Assembly: GCA_921293015.1 (NCBI GenBank) | Contig: OV121087.1 | Coordinates: forward strand, 1,686,501-1,750,500 | Origin: Phorcus lineatus | Taxonomy: Eukaryota > Mollusca > Gastropoda > Trochida > Trochidae | Length of the DNA stretch: 64,000 nt | Reading direction: 5' to 3' | Shown: positions 11,701 through 23,000 of the stretch, in pieces | Numbering within the stretch: the stretch's first letter is position 1 | Layout of the letters: each line of letters begins with the position of its first letter | Notes under the pieces: model-generated | The model's database searches: none | What the model saw: only the letters and a program-made list of their open reading frames with translations | What the model was told of the DNA's origin: nothing | Translations under genes and position numbers: made by a program

Positions 11701-13882
11701 TTAGAAATTCAGGGTTACCTAACTTTCCTTTTAATCCCTCAATGTTCCAGACGACACAGCTCCAGGAATATATGGGATACACATGGCTTCGGCCACACCT
11801 CTAGCTCTCCAAATCGGGGGTCATGTCATTATTGTCAGGTCGGTCTGACCCGGGAAGGCGTTTGAAGGATTTCACGGTTCTCATCATCTTCAGTTGTTTG
11901 CCTTCGTCGTTCCACGAGAACAGTTTATCATCGATTTGTATTTTATCGTATCTTAAGGTGGCGAACTTGTTTTCCGCACGTGCCTCTTCCATGTAGGTTT
12001 TCAGTTTTCTTCGGATATCTCGCACTCGGTCTGTAAAGTCCTGCGCGATGTTGATAGGAGATCCTCTCAGATGTTTTGACGCTCTGAGTATATTCATCTT
12101 CTGTTCCATGTTGTGCAGTTTGACCAGCACTGGACGGTCGGTAGATGACCGCGTCGGGAGACGTCGCACAGAGTCGAGCCCAATCCCGTCTGTTAAGCCG
12201 AGTTTGTTTTCTATGACGTCACGAACTTTCTCTTCTACTTCATTTGGTTTCTCGTCAGCGTTTTCTTCCAGGTTGTGGAATATCAGATTAAGCTTTTTTG
12301 ATTGACTTTCGAATATGTCCATATGGGGGTAATTAATTGATTTGTATATCTCTTAAAATCATTATCTGAATTAAAAACTAAATAACAAATTTACCCTTGC
12401 CACGTCAATAGTTCTCATCTTAATGAAAAATTAAAAAAACCAATTTTTCTCTTCATGATTCATTATAAATCTCTGAATGATGTTTTGTTTTGGACACAGC
12501 CTAATGTAAATCTCTTGCTCCACTCCTCACCTATCTCAGCTGCCTTCTCCACAAGACACACTCTGAGTTCCTTGCCTTGTTCGTTTGCCAACTGCTTTAG
12601 TTTACATGCCGCCGATAACCCGGACGGACCACCACCCACAATCACAACATCAGCTTCGTCGGTGAATCTCTCCATGTCAATATCTGTCAAGGAATCATAA
12701 GTTTAAAACAGCCTTTAGTTTTATGTGCTTTTCTCAATGAAACAAAAAAAAGTGAAAAAGAGATCATTAGTTTTATAAGATTAAGACATTCTTCATTTTT
12801 CAAAGTTTCTTGCAAACAAGGCCTTACAGTGATTATTCCAAAGATCATGATTTTATTATAACAATGTCATGCATTATAAAAAGAGTACATTTAACCAGAC
12901 AATCCAAAGCAGATGTAAAACAAAGTCAATCACCTTTCCATCTCTCATCTTTTTCTCTAGGATGAATTGTATAGTGAGTGGTAATTTTGGGTGTAGATGA
13001 GGCATTTCTTTGTGACAGACATGTTCTCCAAAAGCGGCCTGAAATAATTAAAAACACATTTTATAACAGATAAACTGCTAAGTTAAGTTTTACCAATCTA
13101 ACTGCCCTTCCAAAAGTTTTAACAAATCAAACATGTTTTAAATGACACAGAGTTTGTTTTATAATTATCAGTGTTGCTCAAATGATAGCCAAAATACAAT
13201 CTGTCCTGTTGGTAGTTCAAATCATGTCTTTAAACTCGTAAGTTCCTACTAAACCCTAATAACTAAACTCTACCCTTAGGCAAGACAAGCTAACCCTAAA
13301 AGATCGTCAACAGGTATCCAAGGGTTAAAGGAGATAGTCTAAAAGAGATCCAAGGGATAGTGCAAATAACCAAATCCACCTTGTAAAATGTAGTCAAAAC
13401 TGAAATTTGGAATTTTATAATGTTATTTTGATTATAGATTTCACTTTCTTGAATTTTTTTGAAAATGTAACTCTTATTTATTTTTCATAAGGTGGAAAAT
13501 GTTGTAAACAAATGAAGAAAAACATATGCTAAAGGTCATATCAAGGGATTTTTATCGTATGGATAACGTTCATGCTGTTTCGCACGTGCCATGTAACTCT
13601 GTGGCTAGACTGTAGACATACAAAATAAACAAACATGTAAACTGTCACCGAGTATTTGGACTTTGACCGGTCAGTCTTGTCACTGAGCCTTCATTGTAAC
13701 AAGTTAAACCAACTCATAAATAACCGCAATATACGTTAAGATCAAGCTTTTAATTGAGATCATTTTTTCTCTTAAATACATCATATATTTTTCAGAATTT
13801 GAATGCGTGTTTTATAAGATAAAACGACAAACATAATTTTACCTGTCGCCAGCAGACGTCTTGAACTCATGAAGGCAGCCAT
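2759..13882 (-). CDS. ETFDH: Electron transfer flavoprotein-ubiquinone oxidoreductase, mitochondrial (14 exons)
   Basis: This inner-membrane flavoprotein passes electrons from ETF (fatty-acid and amino-acid oxidation) to ubiquinone. Coding exons in transcript order are 13882-13843, 13038-12934, 12683-12531, 7636-7560, 7037-6956, 6518-6400, 6303-6226, 6023-5811, 5699-5625, 5415-5272, 4829-4661, 4328-4146, 3802-3581 and 2922-2759. All junctions are GT-AG and in frame, giving 607 aa (human about 617). The start [14 protein letters not shown] resembles a mitochondrial presequence. The FAD dinucleotide motif GGGPSG is at residues 65-70. The 4Fe-4S cluster cysteines are C551, C576, C579 and C582, the last three as CIHCKTC. 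The protein ends in GPAYNGM, the family's typical terminus. Intron 3 is expanded by a LINE insertion. Identity is certain; the exact start is likely but lacks transcript support. Confidence 0.96.
8342..11782 (-). CDS. LINE ORF2: APE-type endonuclease and reverse transcriptase
   Basis: 1146 residues without interruption. The N-terminal endonuclease/exonuclease/phosphatase domain (about residues 8-280) shows [19 protein letters not shown] and a C-terminal SSHVPV. The reverse transcriptase (about 480-780) shows [49 protein letters not shown] and the catalytic FADD, then the thumb motif [11 protein letters not shown]. The C-terminus has a zinc-knuckle-like CPLC-x-H-x-C block near residue 1085. 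No RNase H domain is seen. The protein would nick the target and prime reverse transcription there. The endonuclease motif usually reads SDH; here it is SSH, which may weaken cleavage or be family-specific. Confidence 0.9.
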   Translation of the reverse strand: MYPIYSWSCVVWNIEGLKGKLGNPEFLNYVSLFDIVSLVETWICDCDVISIPGYTVFSSSRQKSDRAIRNSGGIVILVRDSIAQYVKLLPSSCKDIMWLHVRFRDQNVLLCTMYFSPEGSSEFANEPLFEIIEHDVNEFIITNPECNIIVQGDLNARTGDGSLKDYIVNDDPIYLPIDSELDYISDDSVTTRKSQDKTVNKRGHALFELCKQTGLRICNGRLFKDAGIGKITCFANKGYSVVDYVLCSAATMYMLCDFKVDDQIESSHVPVTYKLEMNNEAVNQAANKLSKQQRYVWKDELERDYINNWNVIPDSDRNIFYHYLSFGKIDLAVEHFGNLLLTCANKFQKNASARNAPRKGDNWFDHACRTARTRARRLLRAVHACNSDSLRQQYISARSLYKDLCKQKSACAREMMSNKLNDALLQKNSRLFWSCIKTRRYVNKNNITPEAWVLHFHSLFQGTNVCEAEVEFYDYVSDFVNCIGDSLVEATSVESDLDLNITFEEVRCAIDGMQTGKAPGLSGIPVEFFKKAPSFCIDMLVALFNCILSSGNYPQEWTLGVILPIHKKGSINDPANYRPITLLEVSGKIFAKVLSGRLNRLAVEEKFFAAEQAGFRKGYQTIDNIFILDTIISKYLSLHKGRLYCVFIDLKSAFDSVLRQGLFYKLWIGNVKGKMFRLLNNMYSNVKACVSLDGGNTVFFECLFGVRQGCQLSPFLFSFFINDIVDYLSIDNQRCIDIDLMELFILLFADDIAMFDSTVSGLQKRIDKLSAYCDKWQLKINVDKSKVIVFRKGGRLRRYEKFTLNGNPVDIVPSYKYLGVHFSSSGSWYITQKTLSEQAIKVLSILRSRIRNFVNLSPHVLIHIFDVKVLPILMYGSDVWGFHASPNINCVHDKFLKDILHLGRSTPNIVARGELGRHSLKVNQHIKIISFWLRLLYQQDNAILKHIYFYQFKLAEKGIDCWALKVKKLLFSLGFGLSWIVQGVSNIKEFRSMFKQRCIDVDKQMWIENIGQYSKLKFYKQIKEFHMYENYLSSINVSVYRIALCRFRCSNHNLMIEVGRKCNILPEDRLCPLCIVPAQESEFHFLLQCPFYSDLRQSILPYYYCTSPSLQKCILLCKSDNNFLVNCLAKYIFLGLKKRAKFLHIM
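11801..12322 (-). CDS. LINE ORF1 protein, 5'-truncated (L1 ORF1-like RNA-binding protein)
   Basis: A 173-residue frame, acidic and lysine-rich. It opens with [17 protein letters not shown], which resembles the end of a coiled coil followed by the RRM start of L1-type ORF1 proteins (Transposase_22 family). It then has [18 protein letters not shown] and an [14 protein letters not shown] segment typical of the C-terminal domain. These proteins coat element RNA and act as nucleic-acid chaperones. The usual long N-terminal coiled coil is absent because the insertion breakpoint lies just before this ATG, so the methionine is probably internal in the full-length element. ORF2 starts 18 bases downstream. 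Confidence 0.75.
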   Translation of the reverse strand: MDIFESQSKKLNLIFHNLEENADEKPNEVEEKVRDVIENKLGLTDGIGLDSVRRLPTRSSTDRPVLVKLHNMEQKMNILRASKHLRGSPINIAQDFTDRVRDIRRKLKTYMEEARAENKFATLRYDKIQIDDKLFSWNDEGKQLKMMRTVKSFKRLPGSDRPDNNDMTPDLES

Positions 13883-16654
13883 CTTTGATCAATAAACAGA
13901 TTGCGGCTTGTCGTAAACTCGCAAATCAGCAAACGAAAACAAGATATTTCGACTATTTCCTAATTCTTTGAGTTTGTTCTGTTCGTTTATCCCAAAAACA
14001 AATTCTTGATTGATAAGGATACGAACTATAGTAAAGACAGAGGGTTGTCGTAAAATGACAGATTTATCTCCCTTTGACCATTTTATATAAGAGCATCTTA
14101 TGCAAGATGTAAAATCCCCTTTATATAAAAATACAAATTACTTACCTAATTAAGCTATGGTGTAAACTAGTTCTAAAAGCTAACAGAGTTTTAGGTGCAT
14201 CTAACAATAAGCTTATATACTATAATTAGTAAAAACTTTATTACATAAACGTTATATAAATTAAAGAGTTAACTTAATTTTCTGTACCTTTTAGTATTTT
14301 CTTCATCTATTTTTATTTCTCAAAATAAATCAATTAAAGCTTTTTATTGTTTCATGAAATATTTGGGAAAACCTTTGTACAGTGTCATTTATTTATGTAG
14401 TGAACTATCTTTAATACTAGAAGCTATAAGTACAATGTCACACCACTAAGCTTTGGTGTTCATAAAGCAGATTAAATTTTTATTACTATTTCTATTGTAG
14501 TATTCTAATTTTTGAATCAAAGCCATGTTTATTTCTCTTGTGAAACATAATGGAGGGAAATACTGTGAAAACACATAATACAGATTTCAAGTTGTTGCTG
14601 GTTGTGAAATTTTGGTTCAGTATATTTCTGTCCCCTTACAATATAGATTTACTTGTATTTCTGACATAAAGTATATACATTTATATAGAAACTAGGATAC
14701 AAATCCATTTAAACCACTTTAGTATTACATGAAATAGAATAATTTTATATATTTTTTTTATTAAACCCAAAATATCAATTGCCCTGAGTAAAGTTCAACT
14801 CACTAACCTTGCATCTCCTCAAAAGTGCCAAGTTAGGATGTTTATGTGTTTTCAATGATAAGCAGTAATACAAATGTAAAGAAGTCAAAATTCTACGTCC
14901 AATTTACAGATATTTTGGTAAAAAAATCTATCAAACACTACCAACCCATTTCATGTCTGATTTTGATCACTAATCACGACTTTAAAGAGCCACAGGGTAT
15001 ATTGTTGAGTCAAATATGTCATTCTTCATAAATGGTATATTTCATCAAGAAGTATTGGTGGTTGTTACTGTAAATTGGCATACAAATGCTTATCAGTTCA
15101 TAATGAGAACAATAAACGGATATAAGTCGTGGTTTGTGATCAAAAACCGGACAGTGGTGTGCCAAAGCCCCAAAATTAATTTTGGAAGTTATTTACAGCA
15201 GACACAAAAACAAGCATACATTGATAGTGTCAAGTAGGTCATTTAACTAATAAACATGTTAATCTGACACAGAATTTTGACTTTTCAACGTTTATAAGAC
15301 TGTTTTGCGATTATCATTGAAAACAAGAAAATATTATTTTGAGGTTTAAGAGATAAAGATGGGAGTTTAGGGAGGCGATGGTTATTAAACCCACATGAAA
15401 AATAATGAAACAAACTCTGTGTGACTTTAATCTTTGTATTGCCACTAAACTGAATTGAGTTTTAATTTTCAGAAACAATCACACTTTCTTAATAAAATAA
15501 CACCATTTATAAAGTATGACTTAATTGACTCCAACAACATACTCTATGTCAATTTAAACTTTTCTTTCAAATCGTGTTGAAATTTGGTATGTAATATTCT
15601 CGACTGCGTTTCAATTCCTAAATCCCCCTCTCATAAAAGAGAAAAATAGTGATCAGCAACAAAAAGTTTAGGACATATCAATTTTATTCATTTCATAGCC
15701 ATTTACAGTTTCATATATCATTCATACTGACAAATGTCAAGAAAATCACAATCCTCATTACGGTTTCCAGGACAGTTGTTTTTGCTGAAGATGAATCTAA
15801 AGAGGAAGCTGTCTATTTGCTATTTGTTGGCATGACATAAAAACAACAACCCAGCTGCGCCAAATAAACCCTTGCAAATTGACAAGGTTGTAACAATGTA
15901 CCAATAACAAAACATATAATTCAAACTGCTCTTTTCCTTCAAATTCGTTTCCCTTCACCCATTTCCTTTCAAAGTGACAGCAATTTCAATCTTTCAAAAT
16001 AAGACAATAGACTCTTTTTCACCTCTGAATGAACTTCTGCACCAAATACACTTGAACCATATGAGTGCTTGTTTGGCTGTTGCTGTGAATGTTTCAATTT
16101 TGAATTAGATAGCAATGTGAGCATATAGAATTGATCTGTTTATAATAGACTGAATTCTCGAGATTAAAAATCTAAACATTTTGACTCTACAGGGATATGA
16201 ACTCATTTCAAACTCCAAATCATAAAGCCTCCTGCAAAAGCATTCTGTATCAGTAGTTGTTCCTTTTAAACATTGGTTCCACTTGATTCGACCATCCTCC
16301 TTTCAAACATGATGATGTGATTGGTCCACTGATGACAAGGTTTTGTCTGTACTGAACTGGTAATAGAACAGTCGCCTCTACAGGCTGTTGCCAGACCATT
16401 TGGAGAGGAAACCTCTAAAGAGGAGGAGTTAGTATCCTTGTTGAGTCAATATTTTTAAACCTATATTCCTCAGGAGCAAAGTTGCATTAAGGTCTCACAA
16501 ATTTTAAAACTCTTCTTAAGTAGCTATTCACAGTTAACAGATAAACATGCTAGAAGATTTTGTAAGATCAACATATTTGACTAAATAGAAAGAATTCATC
16601 ACATGATAATAACAACAGAATCATTTCATGTTCATAATTTGAATACAAAAATTT

Positions 16655-16765
16655 GCTGATAATAGGACACATTTCTTAACAAATAAGACACAAATTAATT
16701 TTTATTATCTGCTGATAATAGGAAAACATTTCTTAATAAATAGAATGCTAATTCATTTGTATATT
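16655..16765. repeat. Imperfect tandem duplication, two units of about 56 bp
   Basis: Two adjacent diverged copies begin gctgataatagg at 16655 and 16711 and continue with acatttcttaa and aataaata-like sequence. It lies about 280 bp beyond the RRP8 stop. Confidence 0.5.
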
Positions 16766-16934
16766 TTGAAAGTTTTAATGAAACAACCATTTTGAAATGT
16801 TATGCAAAAATATGATGAAAACACATTTTATCTGCAAAGAATGAATAGAGAATGATGATGATAAATAATATCATCGCTCAGTTGATATTAGACTAAATGT
16901 GTTACACTTTCACAAGAAAATCAAATATATGAGT

Positions 16935-16940
16935 TTTATT
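16935..16940 (-). terminator. Candidate polyadenylation signal for RRP8
   Basis: Plus-strand tttatt, AATAAA on the minus strand, lies 100 bases past the RRP8 stop codon. The short distance makes it a plausible signal. Confidence 0.45.
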
Positions 16941-17039
16941 GATTTTTGTTGATTCCCTCTGTCAATTTTCAGCCATTTCTTGTAAATAAGAAGATATAGT
17001 CAGAGATGTATGAACACAAGGAAAGACCTTCAAATGATA

Positions 17040-20000
17040 TCATCTCTTCTTGTAGATGCATGGATCCAGTTCTATCTTCGGGTTGGAAGCAGAACTTTTC
17101 ACATCACCATCCTTCTTGAAGTCAAACAAGTAAAACATCTTGTTCGTTAGGTCCTATGAGAGAAATGATACACAGTTAAAGAAACATATGACGTATGGTT
17201 ATCACTTTATGAATATGAAAAGCCATAATCCTCAAGATCTTCTGTGCCAGATATATAAAATTGTATGCAGTTGATCAACTACTCCCACAAGGTTTAACTT
17301 GTGTCACTTTCTATCAGTGGCTGATTAAAGCCTTTAAGTTGAAGTTTTTCACCTTCCACATGCTGCACCTGAATTGATAGTCCTTACGAAATCTCCTAGA
17401 TGTATAAACACAAATAATGAATGAAGAGGGCATAACTTTTGGTGCTGTGCAGCAAGGGTCAATTTAGCCAGGAGTTGAGACCGTCATGAGTTATGCCATG
17501 TGGGGCGAGTTTTGCAGTTAACCTTTCATGAATACACGACATAATATATCTCTTTATCAGTAAGTAACAAAACATGTCAAATAAAAACTGAGTCACATCA
17601 TTATCACTCTTCTAGTAATATGGATTTTAATTTCTGAAATATGACTTGATAAAAATTTGTCACACCATAAAAAATTCTTACCTTTATTACAATTTCAAAC
17701 CCAAGCTTTTCCACTTTGGACACAAAGGCTCCAACTTTCTTAAATCGACTTTCGACTTCTGCCACTTTCATTGTACCACTATAATAGAAAAACACAACTG
17801 CATTCATTAGAGCAAATTTCAGCTTTGAAATATCTCATCGGAATGATAAATAGATGAAACTTTGGAAGACAGCTTGTAAAATTATGTGACTAACTTTTAT
17901 ATGCTGCATAATGATATCTAATAAGCAATGAAGCACTTCACAAAATCTAAAGCAACAAATGTTGTGATTAATGATAATTGCATTATTATCTGCAGGTTTC
18001 AATTATTTTTTTTTATCTTTTTGAGGGTACCTTACAGTTTTCAGGTTGTTACTTCATTAAACAATTAGAAGTTTTCAAATAAATTATCATGAGGTAAAAA
18101 AATTAGCGATTATTCCATAAATTCAGTAAATTTTATAACTGGCACAAGAAGTGATTTGGCAACAGTTGAGTTGAGCTGTAGTGAGTGAGTGAGTGAGTTG
18201 TTGTTTAACGCCGCTTGGGCAATAATTCAGCCATTGGCGACGTACCTCAGCTCTACCCAAACTTAAAAAATATATAACTAATTGTTTCAACTTATTTCTT
18301 CTCACGAAAAATCTGTTACAAAGGGGCCATATTTTTACAATTCATAAAAAATCCCCTGCATAATTAACTAACATCATCTTAATTTGTATCCAATTAGTAT
18401 AATTTCACATCTCCTACTGACATCTGTCTTTCAAGAAATATGTTGAAGAAAAGTGAGTTCTTATGGATAGTCAACTTCTTTATTGCATTGAATTGCGACG
18501 TTATCAAGCAAGTTAGTATCTACACCTAATGTAATCTAATAAAGAAGTTGACTATCCATAAGAACTCGTTCTTCTTCATCAATCCAGCTTTTAAAATGCC
18601 CCTTGAAGAAATATGTTTACAGGTTAAGGAACCAAAGGCTCAGTTTGAACCTATGTTGCTGATTCAGTCCCTCCGGGATTCTGCAATTCCGCGGTTGCAG
18701 AACAAATTGCGGAAATGGGCTTCCAATGCAGAAAATGGTATGGTCTTCTATTATTATTCTAATGCAGAATGCCTGCAGAATTCATCGTTTTCTGCTGCAG
18801 AATTCATCGTTTTCTGCTGCAGAATTCATCGTTTTCTGCTGCAGAATTCATCGTTTTCTGCTGCAGAATTCATCGTTTTCTGCTGCAGAATTCATCGTTT
18901 TCTGCTGCAGAATTTACTCATTTTGTAAGTTGAATTTAAAAATAAATAAAAATGCAAAGAAAAATTTGCTTAGGGCAAAATTATGTATGGTTACACAAAA
19001 ACTAACTAAAATACTGGTTTCAAAGTATATTTTTCACAACTCAAGATGTTACATTCACAAATTTTATCCTTTGAAAGGAATTTAAAATCACCAAGTTCAA
19101 AAGAAGTGTAAGAAATATGTATAAAAAGAAGTATTTAATCATTTTAGACTTCTTTTTTAGTGTATAAAATTGCAGAATGTTATGCAGAATTTGATAAAAT
19201 TGGGCGCAGAATTGACTTAAATCTGTCGCGGAATTCTTAATATTCCTCCGTGGAATCCAGGAGGTAGTGATGCTTGGTTGCCGTATTTCTAGTGCTAAAC
19301 ATGTCCCACTTTTAACAGAGGTTACTCAGGAAAATATAACTTGAAAAACACATTTGTGGATAGATCAGTACAAGCCTTGAATAAATTGAAATCTGTCAAC
19401 AAACTAAGAATTAAATGAAGTCATGTAGAAAACTGGCACGCTTTGGTGAAGGTACCTGTAAGATTTAAGCTTTCTAGAGCCAATAGATCTGGTAGAGAGT
19501 TGGAAATGTGAAAAAAGATGGATACCATGCCATCAGGCGTGATAAGCTGAAAACTGGAACTCTAATTCATGATGTAATAAAGTATAACTGACCCGGGTTT
19601 GAGGATGCGGTTCGCTTCGAGGATGTACTCCACCAGGTTCGTACCCATCAGCGAGAGACAGAACACGACAACATCAACACTGCCATCCTTCAGGGGCACC
19701 TGTAAGGAGATATTGTAAGTGTTCACAGAGATGGTTACAGAACTCATGCATCATGATTCTATTAAATGTTGCTTCAGTCAGAAATTTTTGGGAGATTTAA
19801 AATTTTTTTAATCCACAGATATCATTGTGAGGTCAGCTCAAGGGAGAGAGTTAAACACTCTACCACTTGAGCAATAAAGATACATACATATATATATATA
19901 TATAAGACAAAGAAATGCTTTTGACATAAATATCCTAATGAAGCAAGAGAGACTTTTCTCTCGAGTTGAAACAATATAGCCTAGTATGGAGAACTTATCT

Positions 20001-23000
20001 GACAATATATGTATTGTAATACATCATCTGTATTGTGTTCTGTGATCATACCGTTCTTTAATACCAAGATACCTATTTTATCATGAATTCTTTATCATCA
20101 CAAATCTACTTTTTCTAGTTAATCTGAGATCTTTTCAATCTGAGACGCTGACACTCTCATTAGCTGCGTCAAAGTCAAATGAGCAAACTTTGAACCCAGC
20201 ATTGAGATGTTAATTTTAACAAACAACCCCTACATGTCAATCATCATCATCATCATCATCCAAATACTTGTATAGCGCCAATATCCATAATATGCTCAAA
20301 GGCATAACACCATTTATGAAATTGAATACTTGACACTCATTGAACCCTACTCACATGTGACATATCACAGGCCGTGACCCTCTCATTAGCTGCAACAAAG
20401 TCGAATGAGTGAACTTTGAACCCAGGTAGGCTCTCTGCAAGTCTTGCACTTCCACAGCCCATGTCAGCAATCACAGTCTTAGAGGCTCTGCAAACACAGT
20501 CAGACACAGTACAGCATGGAGAGATTGACCTACTAAATATCAAAACAAATTGCTGCTACTGACATCACCCTGTCCCATGCTGCTGAGGATTAAGCAAGTA
20601 AAATACTTTGACTAGTTTTAATCCCATTGTCAGTAAAAGAGAACCACTGGAGCTCGAACTGTGGGTTCAAATGTTTACAAAAGGGAACCAACAGGAACTG
20701 AACTGTAGACCCTCAGTGTTTATGGACGCTTGTAAATACATTGTCACCTAAAAAGCAATAAGAGGTGAATGACAAATATATGATGAATGTTACTGCTTGA
20801 CAATCCTGGTGACATGATCAGCACCAAACGATAGGTATATTTTCTTCCCTCATGTCAAAATTGGAACTATTTGCAAATGATATTAAAAAGTTTCCCCAGT
20901 ACTCAATAGCTTATTTTCCATGCCTTAATCAGTTTGCGGATTTCAGTTGCTTTTGAAAGACAGCATTTTCAATCAAATATAAAGAATATTTATCATGCCA
21001 AAGCTTTTGCTCAAAGTAATCCCCAGGATAATTTACCAAACTTAAACTCACTTGCATCTTGCTTTTATCTGTTTGATGATGATGTTGAGAGGGTCCACCG
21101 GCCACTTGCTGACCTGGGTCTGGTAGCCTTGGTGATACACGTGGAAGGCGTCATCGTCTTCCGCAAACAAGTCTGACGCCTCGGCTCCTGTTGTTGTGTA
21201 CAGCTGCTCGTTGAGGTAACGGAACCGGGCAGCATTCAGCTGGTCTTGCATTCTCTCTTTAAGAGTCTTTTCTTGTCCTTGGCTCTCCTTTCCTTGTTTT
21301 TTGGCTGGTCGATTTTTGTCAGGCATGTTTTCATTCTTTTTATTTTTGGTCTTGTTTGTTTTGTCTTTGTTATCCTCTTTCAAATCATCTTCTGACCTGT
21401 CTAGGTGCTTTTTAGACCTTATTTCAAGTTCATCAGTGATAACCTTTATTTTCTTCTCACTTGTTGACAAAACTTCTTTTAATTTAGTGAGATCAAATTT
21501 CTGTTTACTTGGAGTCTTAGATGATGAGCCTTCAATATGTGATTCACCTGCAGAACCGTTTCTTGCATCTGTTTTGGATTTCTTTCCTTTTCTTTTCTTT
21601 TTACTAGATTTAGGTGAATTTTGGCCTATTTTTTCAGTCACTTTGCTTGTACCAGACAGAGTTGTGCCCTTGTTTGCAACATTTTCAGTTTTAACTGCAT
21701 TTTTGTCTTCAACATTTCTTGCATCTTTCTTTGGGAGAGAGAGATTAGCAAATTTGTTCTTCTTATTATTATTCTTCTTTCTCTTATTTCTCTTTTCCTT
21801 TCTACTCATCTGACCAGTTTCCTGTTTCTCTGTTGAAGATGATTCATCTAACTTTGTCTTTTTTGGTGTAGAATTCTCGGAGGCATTTTGCAATTTTCTT
21901 TTCTTTCTCTCTTTTTCTTTTTTTCTCTTCCTCCTCTTCCTCTCGGCTATTGACAACTTCTTCTCTGCTCCTAACTCTGGCTTTTCAGCTTTTTCTTTAT
22001 CCGGATCTGTTTTATCATTGGAAGTCTCCATGTCATCAGATTTACGTTTTCTATTACTTTTTTTCTTTTTGATGTCATTCTCTGAACTCTGTTTTATTTT
22101 CTCTCCATCTGCAGTTTTTTCTTCGTTAGTCTCTTGTTCTCCAGGAGAGTCTTTTTGCTTCACAGACCTTTGCTTCCATTTACCCTTCTTAAGCAAATCA
22201 GCTTTCCTTCCTTTACCTCCAGTTTTAGAATTCTTGTCCAAATTGCCATCATGACTTGGAAGGTTTGATTTATCTGTCAAACCTTTTTTACCTTTCTTTC
22301 CATCTCCTTTATCATTGTCCTCCTCATGCAATGCTTTCCTTTTCAGATTCACTTTTTGTTTTCCTTTGTTGGGCTGATCGTCAGTCTTAGACTTCTTCTT
22401 CTGAAATCAGGAAATACTTCGGTCATGAATGGTTTTTATTAATGAGCCATAAAATCAATTTTGCATACAAACATTGACATAAATATATTGCGGTATAATA
22501 ACCTACTATGATTAAAAGGGATTCAATCATGAAAAGTTTTGCAAAGTTTTAGGAAGAACTGATATGGTAACTTCACTAAAGTTGTTTGTAATTATGATAT
22601 ACATACATATATATATTTTCAGTAACAAACACGTGTTAACCGACTCAATGTCATTCACCTGATGAGACATTATGGTCGAAAGTACTTATGAATAAATCAT
22701 CTTGATTTTCTTTAACATATGTTTTTTTTCTACATATTTATAAATATCATATAATTTCCACAGATCAAAGCAAAATGACGTGCAATAGCGCCTTCAAGAT
22801 TTTGAAATAAGTAGACATATCTAAAGTTGTTCATTCAGACTTTCTTTTTAAATTCTTATCAGTACATGGCATTAAGAAATTTTGCATCAACAAAAAATCT
22901 AATACATTTGAATTTTACAGTTTTGTGTTTTGGAAAATCATTCTGCAAACCATACTTCAAAAACTGTTGGGCCATATACCTTATTTGACTTGGGTGTGAC

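Larger units (their letters stand above)
8224..12324 (-). mobile_element. 5'-truncated non-LTR retrotransposon (LINE) in ETFDH intron 3
   Basis: A 4.1-kb element lies between two exact 14-bp direct repeats gggggtaattaatt (8210-8223 and 12325-12338), its target-site duplication. It sits in the same orientation as ETFDH. It carries the end of ORF1, a complete ORF2 and a 3' UTR of about 118 bp ending GAATAAACCATTCTACT, with no poly(A) tail. The 5' junction falls two bases before the first ATG of ORF1, so the promoter, 5' UTR and probably the ORF1 N-terminus are missing. An uncorrupted 1146-codon ORF2 and perfect target-site duplication argue for recent insertion. The clade cannot be settled by eye: it has an APE-type endonuclease and no RNase H. 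Confidence 0.93.
13883..17039. other. Intergenic region between ETFDH 5' end and RRP8 3' end
   Basis: AT-rich, with no supported genes. It must hold the ETFDH promoter near 13.9-14.1 kb. A tandem duplication of about 56 bp (gctgataatagg units at 16655 and 16711) lies near the right end. The last 100 bases are probably RRP8 3' UTR. Confidence 0.5.

Noticed and set aside
18548-19085. Overlapping frames with repeated [17 protein letters not shown]
   Set aside because: Product of the 22-bp tandem array; no start context, domain or splice partners.
19815-19875. tRNA-like sequence on the minus strand (ctcaagtggtagagtg)
   Set aside because: It has an A-box-like word, but no matching B box or acceptor stem that I could find. 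At most a remnant of a tRNA-derived repeat.
21301-21813. A 170-residue frame rich in F and L on the plus strand
   Set aside because: Antisense shadow of the lysine-rich RRP8 exon 2.
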